From Cyclobacteriaceae bacterium (GTDB lineage: Bacteria > Bacteroidota > Bacteroidia > Cytophagales > Cyclobacteriaceae): a stretch of DNA of 32,156 nt. Position numbers and translations under genes: made by a program. The notes under the pieces were generated by a model that was given only the letters and a program-made list of their open reading frames with translations, was not told where the DNA came from and ran no database searches. The stretch spans positions 1 to 32,156 of the forward strand of contig CANGUK010000014.1 of the NCBI GenBank assembly GCA_947457095.1, given 5' to 3'. Of this stretch, positions 1 to 8,000 are shown in pieces (position 1 is the stretch's first letter; each line of letters opens with the position of its first letter).

Positions 1-84
1 ATCTGCAGGTGCATCTTGAGCGTTAGCGAAAGCAGGAACGAATAGGATACCTGCAAGCATGAACAAAGCGATGAACTTTCTCAT
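1..84 (-). CDS. Exported protein, N-terminus only (cut by window edge)
   Basis: The ATG at 84 opens 28 codons that run off the left edge. The visible residues form a Sec signal peptide: a short basic start (MRK), a hydrophobic core, and a likely cleavage site after AFANA, giving a mature end beginning QDAPAD. An A-rich leader directly precedes the ATG, as is usual for Bacteroidota. Nothing of the mature domain is visible, so no function can be assigned. Confidence 0.7.
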   Translation of the reverse strand, partial: MRKFIALFMLAGILFVPAFANAQDAPAD

Positions 85-431
85 AGTTTTTTTTTTAATT
101 GACTTTGATTAAGGTTAAATGGTTTCCAGAATAAATCGAGTTTTAAAGTTATCATTTTTTAAATTCAAAAAACAAGTAGCTGTTTTAACTTTTTTTAGTG
201 AACAGGTCATTTAAACTAAAATAGGAGCAATTTTTACACGAATGGAAGCGTTTGAAATGCGATCCAGACGAAAGAAAATTTTCCTTAGCCCTATTTTTTT
301 GAACCTAGCTGTTAACTAAGCTATTGATTATCAATGCGTATTGCTTTTTTGGAAAAATTCTAGTTGGAAAAGTCTTCTTTCCATTAAAAAAGGTGATTCC
401 GCTAAGAATTTTTTCCAAAATGAGTAAAGTT
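85..431. other. A+T-rich intergenic region
   Basis: This stretch separates two minus-strand genes. The part nearest 84 should carry the promoter of the edge gene, but I see no convincing -33/-7 pair. A 13-nt palindrome ATTGATTATCAAT lies at 323-335, and a nested inverted repeat at 347-420 is listed separately. The two ORFs of over 70 codons here have no recognisable content, so I do not call them genes. Confidence 0.6.
347..420. repeat. Nested inverted repeat downstream of the M28 gene
   Basis: The outer arms at 347-361 and 405-420 are complementary over 15 bp apart from one extra base in the A/T run. An inner hairpin pairs TGGAAA (365-370) with TTTCCA (378-383). On the minus strand the structure begins about 12 nt past the M28 stop codon. 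It could protect an mRNA 3' end, act as a weak terminator, or be a miniature-element remnant; the sequence does not say which. Confidence 0.5.
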
Positions 432-1796
432 CTAGTGAGTACCTTCTTGGTCAAGGAGATACACAAGGGCGGCCATGCCCGCTGCTCCCAATTCCAACTC
501 CCGCTTATCCACTGCTTCAAAGACATCCGCTTCCGTGTGGTGGTAAATAAAGTACTTCTGGGAATCAGGGAGTAAACCGATCAAGAGCGTACCCTGGTCA
601 CGTAGCGGGCCAATATCTGCCCCTCCACCTGCCTTCTGAAGGCTCCACAACTGGTATGGACGCAACAACTCCGCCCAGGAGGCTATTTTGGCCCGCTGTG
701 CTTCTGTGCCCGTAGAAGAAAATCCGATAGGCAAAAACCCACCTGAATCGGACTCAATCGCAGCGACGTGCTTCTCTCCTCTTTCCTTAGCCACTCGAGC
801 ATATTCCTGTCCTCCACGCAAGCCATTCTCCTCGTTCATCCACATCACCGCCCGCAAAGTGCGCTTGGGTTTCCATCCCAACTGCTTGTACAAACGGAGC
901 ACTTCTATTCCCTGCATGCATCCTGCTCCATCGTCGTGTGCACCCTCCCCCACATCCCAGGAATCTAGGTGCCCGCCCACTGCGATAATTTCTTCCGGTT
1001 TTTCGGTGCCACGAAGTTCCCCAACCACATTAAAAGAGAGCTTCTCGGTTTTCATCTCCCCATGAGATTCCAAGTACACCTGCAAATCAGACTGATCTGC
1101 AAGTAGGCTACTCAACAATTCCGCATCTTGTGTACTAATTGCCAAAGCCGGAATGGCAGGCACATTGGGTGCATAGCGTTGGTTTCCGGTATGCGCATAG
1201 CCATCCACTCGATTGTTCATCGAACGAACGATGGTACCGATCGCCCCCAGTTTTGCTGCCTCAGCAGCACCAGAGCCCCGCTGCCCTACGGCACCAGAAT
1301 AGGCTTCAAAAGCATCTACTTTGGTGGGATCCATAGGACCATTGAAAAAGACAATCTTCCCCTTCACTTGGTTCCCGAGGGCTTGCAATCCGGCCAGGCC
1401 CTTCACTTCTACAACTTGGCCCATCAAGCCCTTTGATCCAGTACCTTGGGTATTGCCGAGCGCCAATGAGGTTAATTCTAGGGTTCCTTGTTTTTTTGAA
1501 TTTACTACCCGGACCACATCCCTGCCTCCACGCTCCCAATGGGGCACCATGACTGGCTGCAAGTACACGGTGTCAAAGCCATAGCTCTCCATCAATTGCT
1601 TGGTCCATTCCACTGCAGCGGCAGCTCCTGGAGAACCGGAAAGTCGATTACCTATTTCCTTACAGAGGTAGCGGAGATTTTCGTAAGTATGGCCGGAGGA
1701 AAGCTCCGCATCGTAAATTTTCTTTAACTGAGCTTCATGGCCTTGCCCATACGTAAGCATGGGAAGGAAGAGGAGAATCCAAAGCGTTTTTTTCAT
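432..1796 (-). CDS. Secreted M28-family zinc metallopeptidase
   Basis: This 454-residue protein is an M28 peptidase of the carboxypeptidase Q/aminopeptidase type, expected to release residues from peptides in the periplasm or outside the cell. A signal peptide (MKKTLWILLFLPMLTYGQ) is followed by a region holding an inserted PA-like segment (about 85-255) and then the peptidase core. The di-zinc ligands are all visible: His276 in GGHLDSWD, Asp288 in HDDGAG, the Glu322-Glu323 pair in NEENGLRGG, Asp350 in ESDSGG, and His420 in YHHTEADVF. I chose the ATG at 1796 because it starts the signal peptide; the frame stays open 14 codons further upstream. The gene appears monocistronic. Family assignment is secure; the substrate is unknown. 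Confidence 0.92.
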   Translation of the reverse strand: MKKTLWILLFLPMLTYGQGHEAQLKKIYDAELSSGHTYENLRYLCKEIGNRLSGSPGAAAAVEWTKQLMESYGFDTVYLQPVMVPHWERGGRDVVRVVNSKKQGTLELTSLALGNTQGTGSKGLMGQVVEVKGLAGLQALGNQVKGKIVFFNGPMDPTKVDAFEAYSGAVGQRGSGAAEAAKLGAIGTIVRSMNNRVDGYAHTGNQRYAPNVPAIPALAISTQDAELLSSLLADQSDLQVYLESHGEMKTEKLSFNVVGELRGTEKPEEIIAVGGHLDSWDVGEGAHDDGAGCMQGIEVLRLYKQLGWKPKRTLRAVMWMNEENGLRGGQEYARVAKERGEKHVAAIESDSGGFLPIGFSSTGTEAQRAKIASWAELLRPYQLWSLQKAGGGADIGPLRDQGTLLIGLLPDSQKYFIYHHTEADVFEAVDKRELELGAAGMAALVYLLDQEGTH

Positions 1797-1918
1797 CGTG
1801 AGGTCTATTTTTTCCTTAAGGTAAAAAATGCCTCCCAAAAAGAGGTAACTTTTTTACTATTGGAAATTTCAGTTCCCCTATCGCCTTTGATTTTTATTTA
1901 AAACACTTTTTTGAGAAA

Positions 1919-1961
1919 TTCGTTAAACGAAAAGCCTTCCTCAAGTATCTAAAGGAAGGCT
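1919..1961. promoter_or_regulatory. Palindrome plus hairpin in the yceI leader
   Basis: TTCGTTAAACGAA (1919-1931) is a perfect 6-1-6 palindrome. It is followed by a perfect 9-bp hairpin, AGCCTTCCT (1933-1941) with AGGAAGGCT (1953-1961), loop 11 nt. The pair ends 31 nt before the YceI start codon. Read on the minus strand, the hairpin is followed by TTTT, so it could also stop antisense transcripts. Both palindromes are seen directly; their roles are inferred. Confidence 0.5.
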
Positions 1962-1992
1962 AACCTATTTTCAATCCTTAAAACCAATTCTT

Positions 1993-2577
1993 ATGAAATT
2001 AATTGCTACACTAGCTCTAGGGCTAAGCACCCTATTTGCAGCAGCAGAATTTGTTGCTCCTGCAACAGTCAACAAAGCAGAAAGCCAGGTTCGCTGGGAA
2101 GCTTCTAAAGTAACCGGTACCCACTGGGGTTACGTACCTTTGAAAAATGCCACGCTTGATTACAGCAGCGGAAAAATCAAAGGTGGATCTTTTGACATGG
2201 ATATGGTCAACTTGACCGTGGAAGACTTGACAGACGCCAAATCCAAAGGCGGACTTACTGGTCACTTGAAGTCTGACGACTTTTTCTCCGTAGAAAAATT
2301 CAATACCGCTACTTTCAAAATTACCGAAGCCAAATCCAGCAATGGTGCGGACTACACCATCACAGGTAACTTGACTATCAAAGGAATTACGCAGAAAATT
2401 TCTTTCCCCGCCAAGGTAGCTTTAGCCGGCAAAAAAGTGACTGCCACAGGACAGATCACCTTTGACAGAACTAAGTTTGACATCAAATTCCGCTCTGGAA
2501 GCTACTTCGAGAACCTTGCAGACAAAATGATCTACGACGAGGTGAAGTTGGATGTGAAATTGGTTGCAGCTATCTAA
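1993..2577 (+). CDS. Periplasmic YceI-family lipid-binding protein
   Basis: The 194-residue product has a signal peptide (residues 1 to about 20, ending in an Ala-rich stretch) followed by one YceI domain. YceI proteins are eight-stranded lipocalin-like barrels that bind polyisoprenoids or similar amphiphiles. Family features visible here are the opening SQVRWEASKVTG, the central LKSDDFFSVEKFNTATFKI segment, the TITGNLTIKGITQKISFPAKV strand pair, and an ending with DEVKLDVKLVA. Length is normal for the family. The gene stands alone between a leader hairpin and a strong terminator. A second YceI gene without a signal peptide lies at 28311-28835, so the cell has both an exported and a cytosolic version. 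The ligand is unknown. Confidence 0.92.
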   Translation: MKLIATLALGLSTLFAAAEFVAPATVNKAESQVRWEASKVTGTHWGYVPLKNATLDYSSGKIKGGSFDMDMVNLTVEDLTDAKSKGGLTGHLKSDDFFSVEKFNTATFKITEAKSSNGADYTITGNLTIKGITQKISFPAKVALAGKKVTATGQITFDRTKFDIKFRSGSYFENLADKMIYDEVKLDVKLVAAI

Positions 2578-2599
2578 ATTTAGAAAGCACTAAACATGC

Positions 2600-2634
2600 A
2601 AATGCCCCCAATAGCAATTGGGGGCATTTTTTTT
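2600..2634 (+). terminator. Rho-independent terminator after yceI
   Basis: A perfect 13-bp stem (2600-2612 with 2617-2629, core GCCCCCAAT/ATTGGGGGC) with a 4-nt loop runs into eight T residues (2627-2634). It lies 23 nt past the YceI stop. The stem also sits just past the end of the convergent barrel gene, but the minus-strand T tract is only three bases, so two-way action is less certain. Confidence 0.9.
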
Positions 2635-2666
2635 GATTTTTGAAGCTCTACTTAGAAGTGCTTAAA

Positions 2667-5342
2667 TCAGAGATCGTATTTGAAAGTAAGCAGCGCATAG
2701 CGCGGTTGCACCAAGTACGAGAAGGTACTCACCACACTTTCGCTGAAGCTATCCCTACGGATCGCCCGGGTATCGGCGATATTCCACACCGATAGTTTGA
2801 TCTCCCAGGGGCTTTCGGCTCCTTGGTAGCCCAAAAAGGCATTCAAGAAATCGAAATCACTTCGGGTGCCAATTGCCTTATTCAGGTAGGCCGAATAGGT
2901 GTAATCTGCCACCAACTTTAAGCCCTTCACCAAATCCAAGTCCACTTCGAGCTTGGGGCTATGCGTGGTAAAGGTATTGTCGATTCTCCCCGACACGTAT
3001 TGGTTTGCCGTGAAGGAATACCCAATCTTGGCTTCCAAGACTTTGAAGAAGGTGCTGGTCAACTTGGTGTCGTAGGTTTGGGAGAACTGCTCATTTTGCG
3101 TCAGCTGATCGTCCAAAAACAAATTGGTCTGGAAGGCATTCCAATTTCCACCGAGCTCAAACTTCATCTTGTTGAAGGATTTGTCTACCCGAACATCTCC
3201 ATTCAAGGTCTTGTTCACGGGCTCCACATTGAGCACTGAAAATAAGCGGTTGATTCCAATGAAGTCGGTGGTCGTTACTAGGTCATTTCGCTTTCGCTGG
3301 TAGTTGGCATTTCCAAAGACCATCAAGCCAGAAAACATGTCAAAATGCGTATAGGAAAGTGTATGGGTGTTGAAAAGGCCATTATCCAAGGCTCGATTCC
3401 CTCGAAAAAGGGCGTTGTAATCTTGGAGGAGCAGGCCCTGAGCCAGCTTTTGGATATCCATAAAGTTGGCCTCCGTGCCCCAGCGATAGGTCAGGGAGCG
3501 GTTAGAGGTCAGGTTCCACTTCGCATACATCGCAGGTAACACCAAGAGACGGTCCTGCTCCAATTTTTCTCCCAACTGAGTATCGCTCCATTGGTAGCGG
3601 TGAAGATTTGCAGCTGGACTGAGTATCCAATCCTTCCATTTGGTTTTCCAGCTCATTCCGAGGTAGATGTCTTGGAAATCAAATTCGTTGTCATTTACAA
3701 ACGCATCAAAAATCTGTCTGGAACCCACTTGACTCAATCCACTCACAAAATCCTGATTGAGCTGCTGCATCCCTAAGGACCAATTGAGGTGATTGGTAGG
3801 ATTGAGAATGTAATAGTAATTGAATACTCCTTCTAATGTCCCAGTATGGAGTTCCTGGTTTTGAAGAAGGCGGTAACTTTCTGCATTAGGAATCGCATAC
3901 AGGCCTACCAGTGGCTTGACTGAAGAGGTAAGGTCCAGGAATGGATCTGTAAACTTTTTCTCCCAGTTCATCTCCATGCTGAATACCTGATCTTCATTAG
4001 GGGCATGGTACCACTCCAGCTTTTGCTGCAGGGCATAGGGATTGCGTGAGGACAGCGTGTTGATGTTTTGGGTAAAGTCCCCAAAACTAGAATTGAGCAA
4101 GTTCCCATTCTGAATCTCAGAAAGCTTCCCAAAAAAGCTGTACTTCAAATAGGTCTCTTCTTTCGGGGTATAGGTAATGGCATACTTGGCCAACCCAGAC
4201 TTGCTTTCTACATCAGAGGAAGACAAGAGTTCCTCTTTGTTGTTTTGTCCGGTATTCAAGTAGGTGCGCAGGGAACTACTTCCCAAGCCATTGTTTGCCG
4301 TAGACCCGATAACAAAGCCCGTGTGCCTCCACTTGGAGGATGGGGTATAATTGAGATTGAAAGCTGCTAAGTTGGTTTCAAGGGAATTGGCATTGGAGCG
4401 GGTAGCCATAGGAATACCCAAATCCTCCCCATTAACTTGTACGCGAGATCCAGCACGAGAAGCAAGTCCTTCCATGCCTCCTGAAAATCGAAAATAATCA
4501 GACAAGGTAAAGGGCTGCTCGCCCACATTGTTCGTGCCGCCAATAAAGTTGATATTGAGTTTGGGCGCATAGTAAAAGGTATTGGCATGCGCCAAATACC
4601 GTTTCTGAGGTCCTGCACCCGCGGTCAGGTCTCCAAAGACCATGTTTTTCTTACCTTCCTTCAGTTGGATATTGAGCGCCAAGTTCTCGTTGGTATCAAG
4701 GCCGCGCATGGGGCCAACTTCGTTGAAGTTTTTCAACACCTGCACACGGTCCACTGCATTTGCGGGCAAGTTCTTGGTGGCCAATTTGGTATTGCCATCC
4801 ATAAATGGTTTCCCGTCGATAAGTACCTTATCGACAGTCTTCCCCTGCACCTTGACGCCACCTTCCTCATCCACCTGGAATCCCGGGAGTTTTTCCAAGA
4901 CATCTTCCAATTTCCGCTCTGTGCCCGTGGTAAATGCATCTGTCTTGTAGGTGAGCGTATCGCCTTTCATGGTAACAGGCATCTCAGACACCACTTCTAC
5001 TAGTCCAAGTTGGGTATCACTTTGCCTGAGGATTACTAGCTGCGGGGTATCTGAATCCCAGTTGTTGAGCGCTTGTTCAAACTGCCGGTATCCCACAAAA
5101 GAAACTCGAATTAGGTAGGAAGGACCTTCGAGCAAGGTTACCTTAAACTTTCCCTCATTGTTGGAGATGCCAAACCCGGCAATTTTTTGCGTGCTTTGAT
5201 TGATGGCTACCACATTGGCATAAGCAATGGGCCGGCTGAGGCTGTCCAACACCTGACCGACGAACGGCTTGGTTTGGGCCATTGAGAACCCAGCAAGCAA
5301 GCAGAAGCAAGCGAGCAAACTTATTCTTTTGAAAAGTAGCAT
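2667..5342 (-). CDS. TonB-receptor-like outer-membrane beta-barrel protein
   Basis: This 891-residue protein has a signal peptide (about 1-23, ending SMAQ), a CarboxypepD_reg-like beta-sandwich (about 26-110: FVGQVLDSLSRPIAYANVV ... VSFVGYRQF), a plug-like segment (about 115-205 with LEDVLEKLPGFQVDEEGGV and VLIDGKPF), and a long barrel rich in aromatic and alternating strands. This is the architecture of Bacteroidota TonB-dependent-receptor relatives often annotated simply as outer membrane beta-barrel protein. No clear TonB box is visible. The ATG at 5342 is preferred; the frame opens two codons earlier at a TTG. It lies 72 nt downstream of the GLPGLI gene on the same strand and is almost certainly its operon partner. 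The cargo (metal, peptide or other) cannot be deduced. Confidence 0.88.
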   Translation of the reverse strand: MLLFKRISLLACFCLLAGFSMAQTKPFVGQVLDSLSRPIAYANVVAINQSTQKIAGFGISNNEGKFKVTLLEGPSYLIRVSFVGYRQFEQALNNWDSDTPQLVILRQSDTQLGLVEVVSEMPVTMKGDTLTYKTDAFTTGTERKLEDVLEKLPGFQVDEEGGVKVQGKTVDKVLIDGKPFMDGNTKLATKNLPANAVDRVQVLKNFNEVGPMRGLDTNENLALNIQLKEGKKNMVFGDLTAGAGPQKRYLAHANTFYYAPKLNINFIGGTNNVGEQPFTLSDYFRFSGGMEGLASRAGSRVQVNGEDLGIPMATRSNANSLETNLAAFNLNYTPSSKWRHTGFVIGSTANNGLGSSSLRTYLNTGQNNKEELLSSSDVESKSGLAKYAITYTPKEETYLKYSFFGKLSEIQNGNLLNSSFGDFTQNINTLSSRNPYALQQKLEWYHAPNEDQVFSMEMNWEKKFTDPFLDLTSSVKPLVGLYAIPNAESYRLLQNQELHTGTLEGVFNYYYILNPTNHLNWSLGMQQLNQDFVSGLSQVGSRQIFDAFVNDNEFDFQDIYLGMSWKTKWKDWILSPAANLHRYQWSDTQLGEKLEQDRLLVLPAMYAKWNLTSNRSLTYRWGTEANFMDIQKLAQGLLLQDYNALFRGNRALDNGLFNTHTLSYTHFDMFSGLMVFGNANYQRKRNDLVTTTDFIGINRLFSVLNVEPVNKTLNGDVRVDKSFNKMKFELGGNWNAFQTNLFLDDQLTQNEQFSQTYDTKLTSTFFKVLEAKIGYSFTANQYVSGRIDNTFTTHSPKLEVDLDLVKGLKLVADYTYSAYLNKAIGTRSDFDFLNAFLGYQGAESPWEIKLSVWNIADTRAIRRDSFSESVVSTFSYLVQPRYALLTFKYDL

Positions 5343-5414
5343 CAACAAGAAGGGGAAGTAAGGTGAAGAAACCCAGAATTCCGGTTTTCTAAAAAGAGAA
5401 ACTAGGCTTTGGAT

Positions 5415-6251
5415 TTAATTTCCTATTCGTATTTCCATTCTGTTTCCGCTTCCAGGTTTACCTTGATAGCGGTTCATCATCTGCTTCATCCCTTCTTCCT
5501 CAATTACACGAAACTCGGCTTGAGTCATTTCTTTTCCTTTGGATGGACGGTCGATGACCACAGGATCGGCGGAAGGATTCAATTCAATTTTTTCACAGAT
5601 GAGTGTTCTCCCTTGATTTTGAACTTCCAAAATCAATCCAGGAAGGCCAAAGTAGTATTCTGGTCCATGGGAAACAGGAATTTCAGGTGTAAACCATACG
5701 GTCACTTGTAGGGTATCCTTCACATTTTCCATTTCTGTCATTCCTGTTGAAAAACGTCTTGAATCTACAATTTTGGTGAAGCTCGCCTTTTGAGCGGTGT
5801 AATTGCCAATTTTTTTGGTTTCTTCAGAAAGTACCCATTCGAATGGTTCCGACTTATCCTTAATCAAATACTCCTTACCCATCATCTCTTGTTCTTGAAG
5901 GTAATTTCCAGCAGCATCTTTATAAAGTGTGGACCCTTCTCCACTAGTGGCTACCATAAATACGGCTCCACCGGCAGAAGCAGTGGCCGGGCCACCGCCC
6001 AAACTTTCTTCTTTCTTCCAAGTAGACTCGGTTTGGTTAAAGGAAAGCACATAATTCTGTTCCATCTGCTTTTTGAGCGAAGCCTGAATTTGGGCCATTT
6101 GCTCCGGCGCCATTTTAGTAGAATCCATTTTAATGGAGAAACTGGAGGAAGACTTGTAATAGGCTCTGCCTGTAAATCCTTGGGCAAAAGCAGTCTGAAG
6201 ACCAAGACCCAAGCATAGAAAAAGGGCTAGAAGTGTGAACGTACGTTTCAT
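5415..6251 (-). CDS. GLPGLI-family exported protein
   Basis: The 278-residue product has a clear signal peptide (cleavage near AFAQ, residue 24) and contains the literal family signature GLPGLI at residues 202-207, in YYFGLPGLILEV. Upstream the expected context is present: a WVLSEETKKIGNYTAQKA strand and VTVWFTPEIP. GLPGLI proteins occur in Bacteroidota, commonly beside CarboxypepD_reg/TonB-receptor-like barrels, and have no established biochemical function. The same pairing is seen here, with the barrel gene following on the same strand. It is the first gene of its operon and is transcribed divergently from a two-component system. Its upstream region carries three phased repeats abutting a -7-like element (6292-6327), suggesting activation by the adjacent regulator. 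Confidence 0.93.
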   Translation of the reverse strand: MKRTFTLLALFLCLGLGLQTAFAQGFTGRAYYKSSSSFSIKMDSTKMAPEQMAQIQASLKKQMEQNYVLSFNQTESTWKKEESLGGGPATASAGGAVFMVATSGEGSTLYKDAAGNYLQEQEMMGKEYLIKDKSEPFEWVLSEETKKIGNYTAQKASFTKIVDSRRFSTGMTEMENVKDTLQVTVWFTPEIPVSHGPEYYFGLPGLILEVQNQGRTLICEKIELNPSADPVVIDRPSKGKEMTQAEFRVIEEEGMKQMMNRYQGKPGSGNRMEIRIGN

Positions 6252-6291
6252 AGTTGTGTTATTTTGACACTACAAAAGAAAAGAAGAGAAG

Positions 6292-6327
6292 CCAATATAC
6301 GAGTTAAGCAGTGTTAACGTGTGTTAA
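6292..6327 (-). promoter_or_regulatory. Putative activator-dependent promoter with three 10-bp-phased repeats
   Basis: On the minus strand TTAACAC (6327-6321), TTAACAC (6317-6311) and TTAACTC (6307-6301) recur at exactly 10-bp intervals, one helical turn. After a single base they run into TATATTGG (6299-6292), which resembles the Bacteroidota -7 element TAnnTTTG and lies 40 nt from the GLPGLI start. There is no TTTG at the normal -33 spacing; the repeats occupy that position. OmpR-type regulators commonly bind direct repeats spaced by about one turn, and one is encoded next door. The sequence pattern is certain; the regulator assignment is inference. Confidence 0.6.
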
Positions 6328-6368
6328 CGCAAACTTTAGGATAAATTCTATCCCCCTACTTTTAGGGT

Positions 6369-8000
6369 ATGAAGAAGTTAGAATTCAAAAGGATTGGATT
6401 ACTAATCGGGGTCACCCTGTTGGTCACATTGGGTATCCAAACCTGGAGAATCGGTACTCAGTGGGAAATCCTGAAGTCGGAACTGCAGCAGGATATTCAA
6501 CAAGGCTTCGACCGTGCGGTTGAAAATTATTATGCAGAATTGGCCAAGTCGGACGTCTTTGCCTTGACGGATTTTAAGGAAAAAGACAGCTTGGCATCAG
6601 ACACCTCTTTTATGAGGAGGGCAGTGGAAAGCCCTTTGTTTAAAAAAACGCTGAAACTGCAACGGAAAGACCCAACCGGAGAGGAGAACCTGGTCATGGA
6701 AACAAGCAGTTCTTTCGATTCCCTGAATACCCCCGCTGAACTGGCCATTTTCAGTCCGGATAGTCTGCCAGGAGCAGGTGCAAAAATCATAGAAATCAGG
6801 GCTTTGAAAACCACTGCAAAGGATTCCCTTCGCATCAAGACCATTGACATCTCTCCAGTTGCAGAAACAATAAATCGACAACAATTGGACTCCATCAATG
6901 TAGACCAAATCAATAAAATTCAGATTTTTAGAGGAAAGATAGCCGTGGATAGCTTGAATGCCATCGAACGCTTTACCAGCAAAATCATCTTTTCCATCAT
7001 CCGTGATACGCTTGATCTACCCAAATTGACCAAACACGTAGACACTGAGTTTGAACGCAGTGGAATTGCACTCGACTACCGCCTACACTTTACGAAACTA
7101 AATTCGGATAGCCTTGTCCGTGATTCCATCGCCAAGGAAATTGTATTGCCCTACAAAGTAGGCTCTCGCTCTACCTTTCTCCCCGCTGGGAAAAGTTTAA
7201 ACCTGTACTACGACACCAGCTACCTGACCTTGTTTAAGCGGGGCTTGGTAGAGGTGCTCTCCTCTCTGCTATTTTTAGGCATCCTCGCCTTTGCATTTTA
7301 CTACCTCTACCAAACGATCAAAAACCAAAAGGAAATTGCCGAGATCAAGCAGGACCTTATTGCCAACATCACCCACGAGTTTAAAACACCCATTGCAACC
7401 ACACTCACTGCCATCGAAGGAATAGAACAGTTTAACCCCGACAATGATCCCGAAAAGACAAGCCGGTACCTAGACATTTCCAAAGTTCAACTGCAGAAAC
7501 TGGATCAAATGGTGGAAAAACTCCTAGAAACGGCAGCGCTTGACTCGGATCAGCTGGTCTTAAAAAAGGAGAGAATAGATCCAGCACCGGTATTAACTCA
7601 GTTGGTTCAAAAATTCCAGACCCTAGCTCCAGAAAAGGAATTTGACTTGCTTCTCCCTCCTGCTTGCAGTCCCATCGAAGCAGATCCATTCCACTTCGAG
7701 CAGGTGATTTCTAATCTTCTCGACAATGCCGTCAAATACGGAGGGGCGCGCATCCAACTGGCGCTTGAGCAGAGTGAAGGGCACCAGATTCGCGTAGAAG
7801 ACAATGGAGGTTCACTCCGCCCAGAGCAGGAGAAACTTATTTTCGATCAGTTTTACCGCATCCCCAAGGGCAACCTCCACGATGTGAAAGGCTTTGGGAT
7901 CGGTCTGTACTACGTCAAAAAAATCATGGAGAAGCATGGTGGCAGGGTAGTCCTTCAAAGCAATTCTCAATCCACCCGCTTCACCACCTATTGGCCATGA
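6369..8000 (+). CDS. Sensor histidine kinase (HisKA/HATPase_c)
   Basis: The 543-residue kinase has an N-terminal membrane segment (about 10-25), a periplasmic sensor region of about 270 residues with no recognisable fold, and a second membrane segment (about 295-314). The cytoplasmic part has the H box ANITHEFKTPIAT with phospho-accepting His336, the N box SNLLDNAVKYGG (Asn449, Asn453), the G1 box VEDNGG (Asp478), and the G2 box GFGIGLYYVKK (508 onward). No HAMP or PAS domain is evident. It overlaps the response-regulator gene by an ATGA tetranucleotide, so the two are translationally coupled and should be cognate. Divergent placement from the GLPGLI/barrel operon suggests that operon is the target. 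Confidence 0.95.
   Translation: MKKLEFKRIGLLIGVTLLVTLGIQTWRIGTQWEILKSELQQDIQQGFDRAVENYYAELAKSDVFALTDFKEKDSLASDTSFMRRAVESPLFKKTLKLQRKDPTGEENLVMETSSSFDSLNTPAELAIFSPDSLPGAGAKIIEIRALKTTAKDSLRIKTIDISPVAETINRQQLDSINVDQINKIQIFRGKIAVDSLNAIERFTSKIIFSIIRDTLDLPKLTKHVDTEFERSGIALDYRLHFTKLNSDSLVRDSIAKEIVLPYKVGSRSTFLPAGKSLNLYYDTSYLTLFKRGLVEVLSSLLFLGILAFAFYYLYQTIKNQKEIAEIKQDLIANITHEFKTPIATTLTAIEGIEQFNPDNDPEKTSRYLDISKVQLQKLDQMVEKLLETAALDSDQLVLKKERIDPAPVLTQLVQKFQTLAPEKEFDLLLPPACSPIEADPFHFEQVISNLLDNAVKYGGARIQLALEQSEGHQIRVEDNGGSLRPEQEKLIFDQFYRIPKGNLHDVKGFGIGLYYVKKIMEKHGGRVVLQSNSQSTRFTTYWP

Noticed and set aside
4587-5003. 138-codon plus-strand ORF opposite the barrel gene
   Set aside because: It lies fully inside a well-supported minus-strand gene, has no recognisable protein pattern and no leader; it is an antisense shadow.
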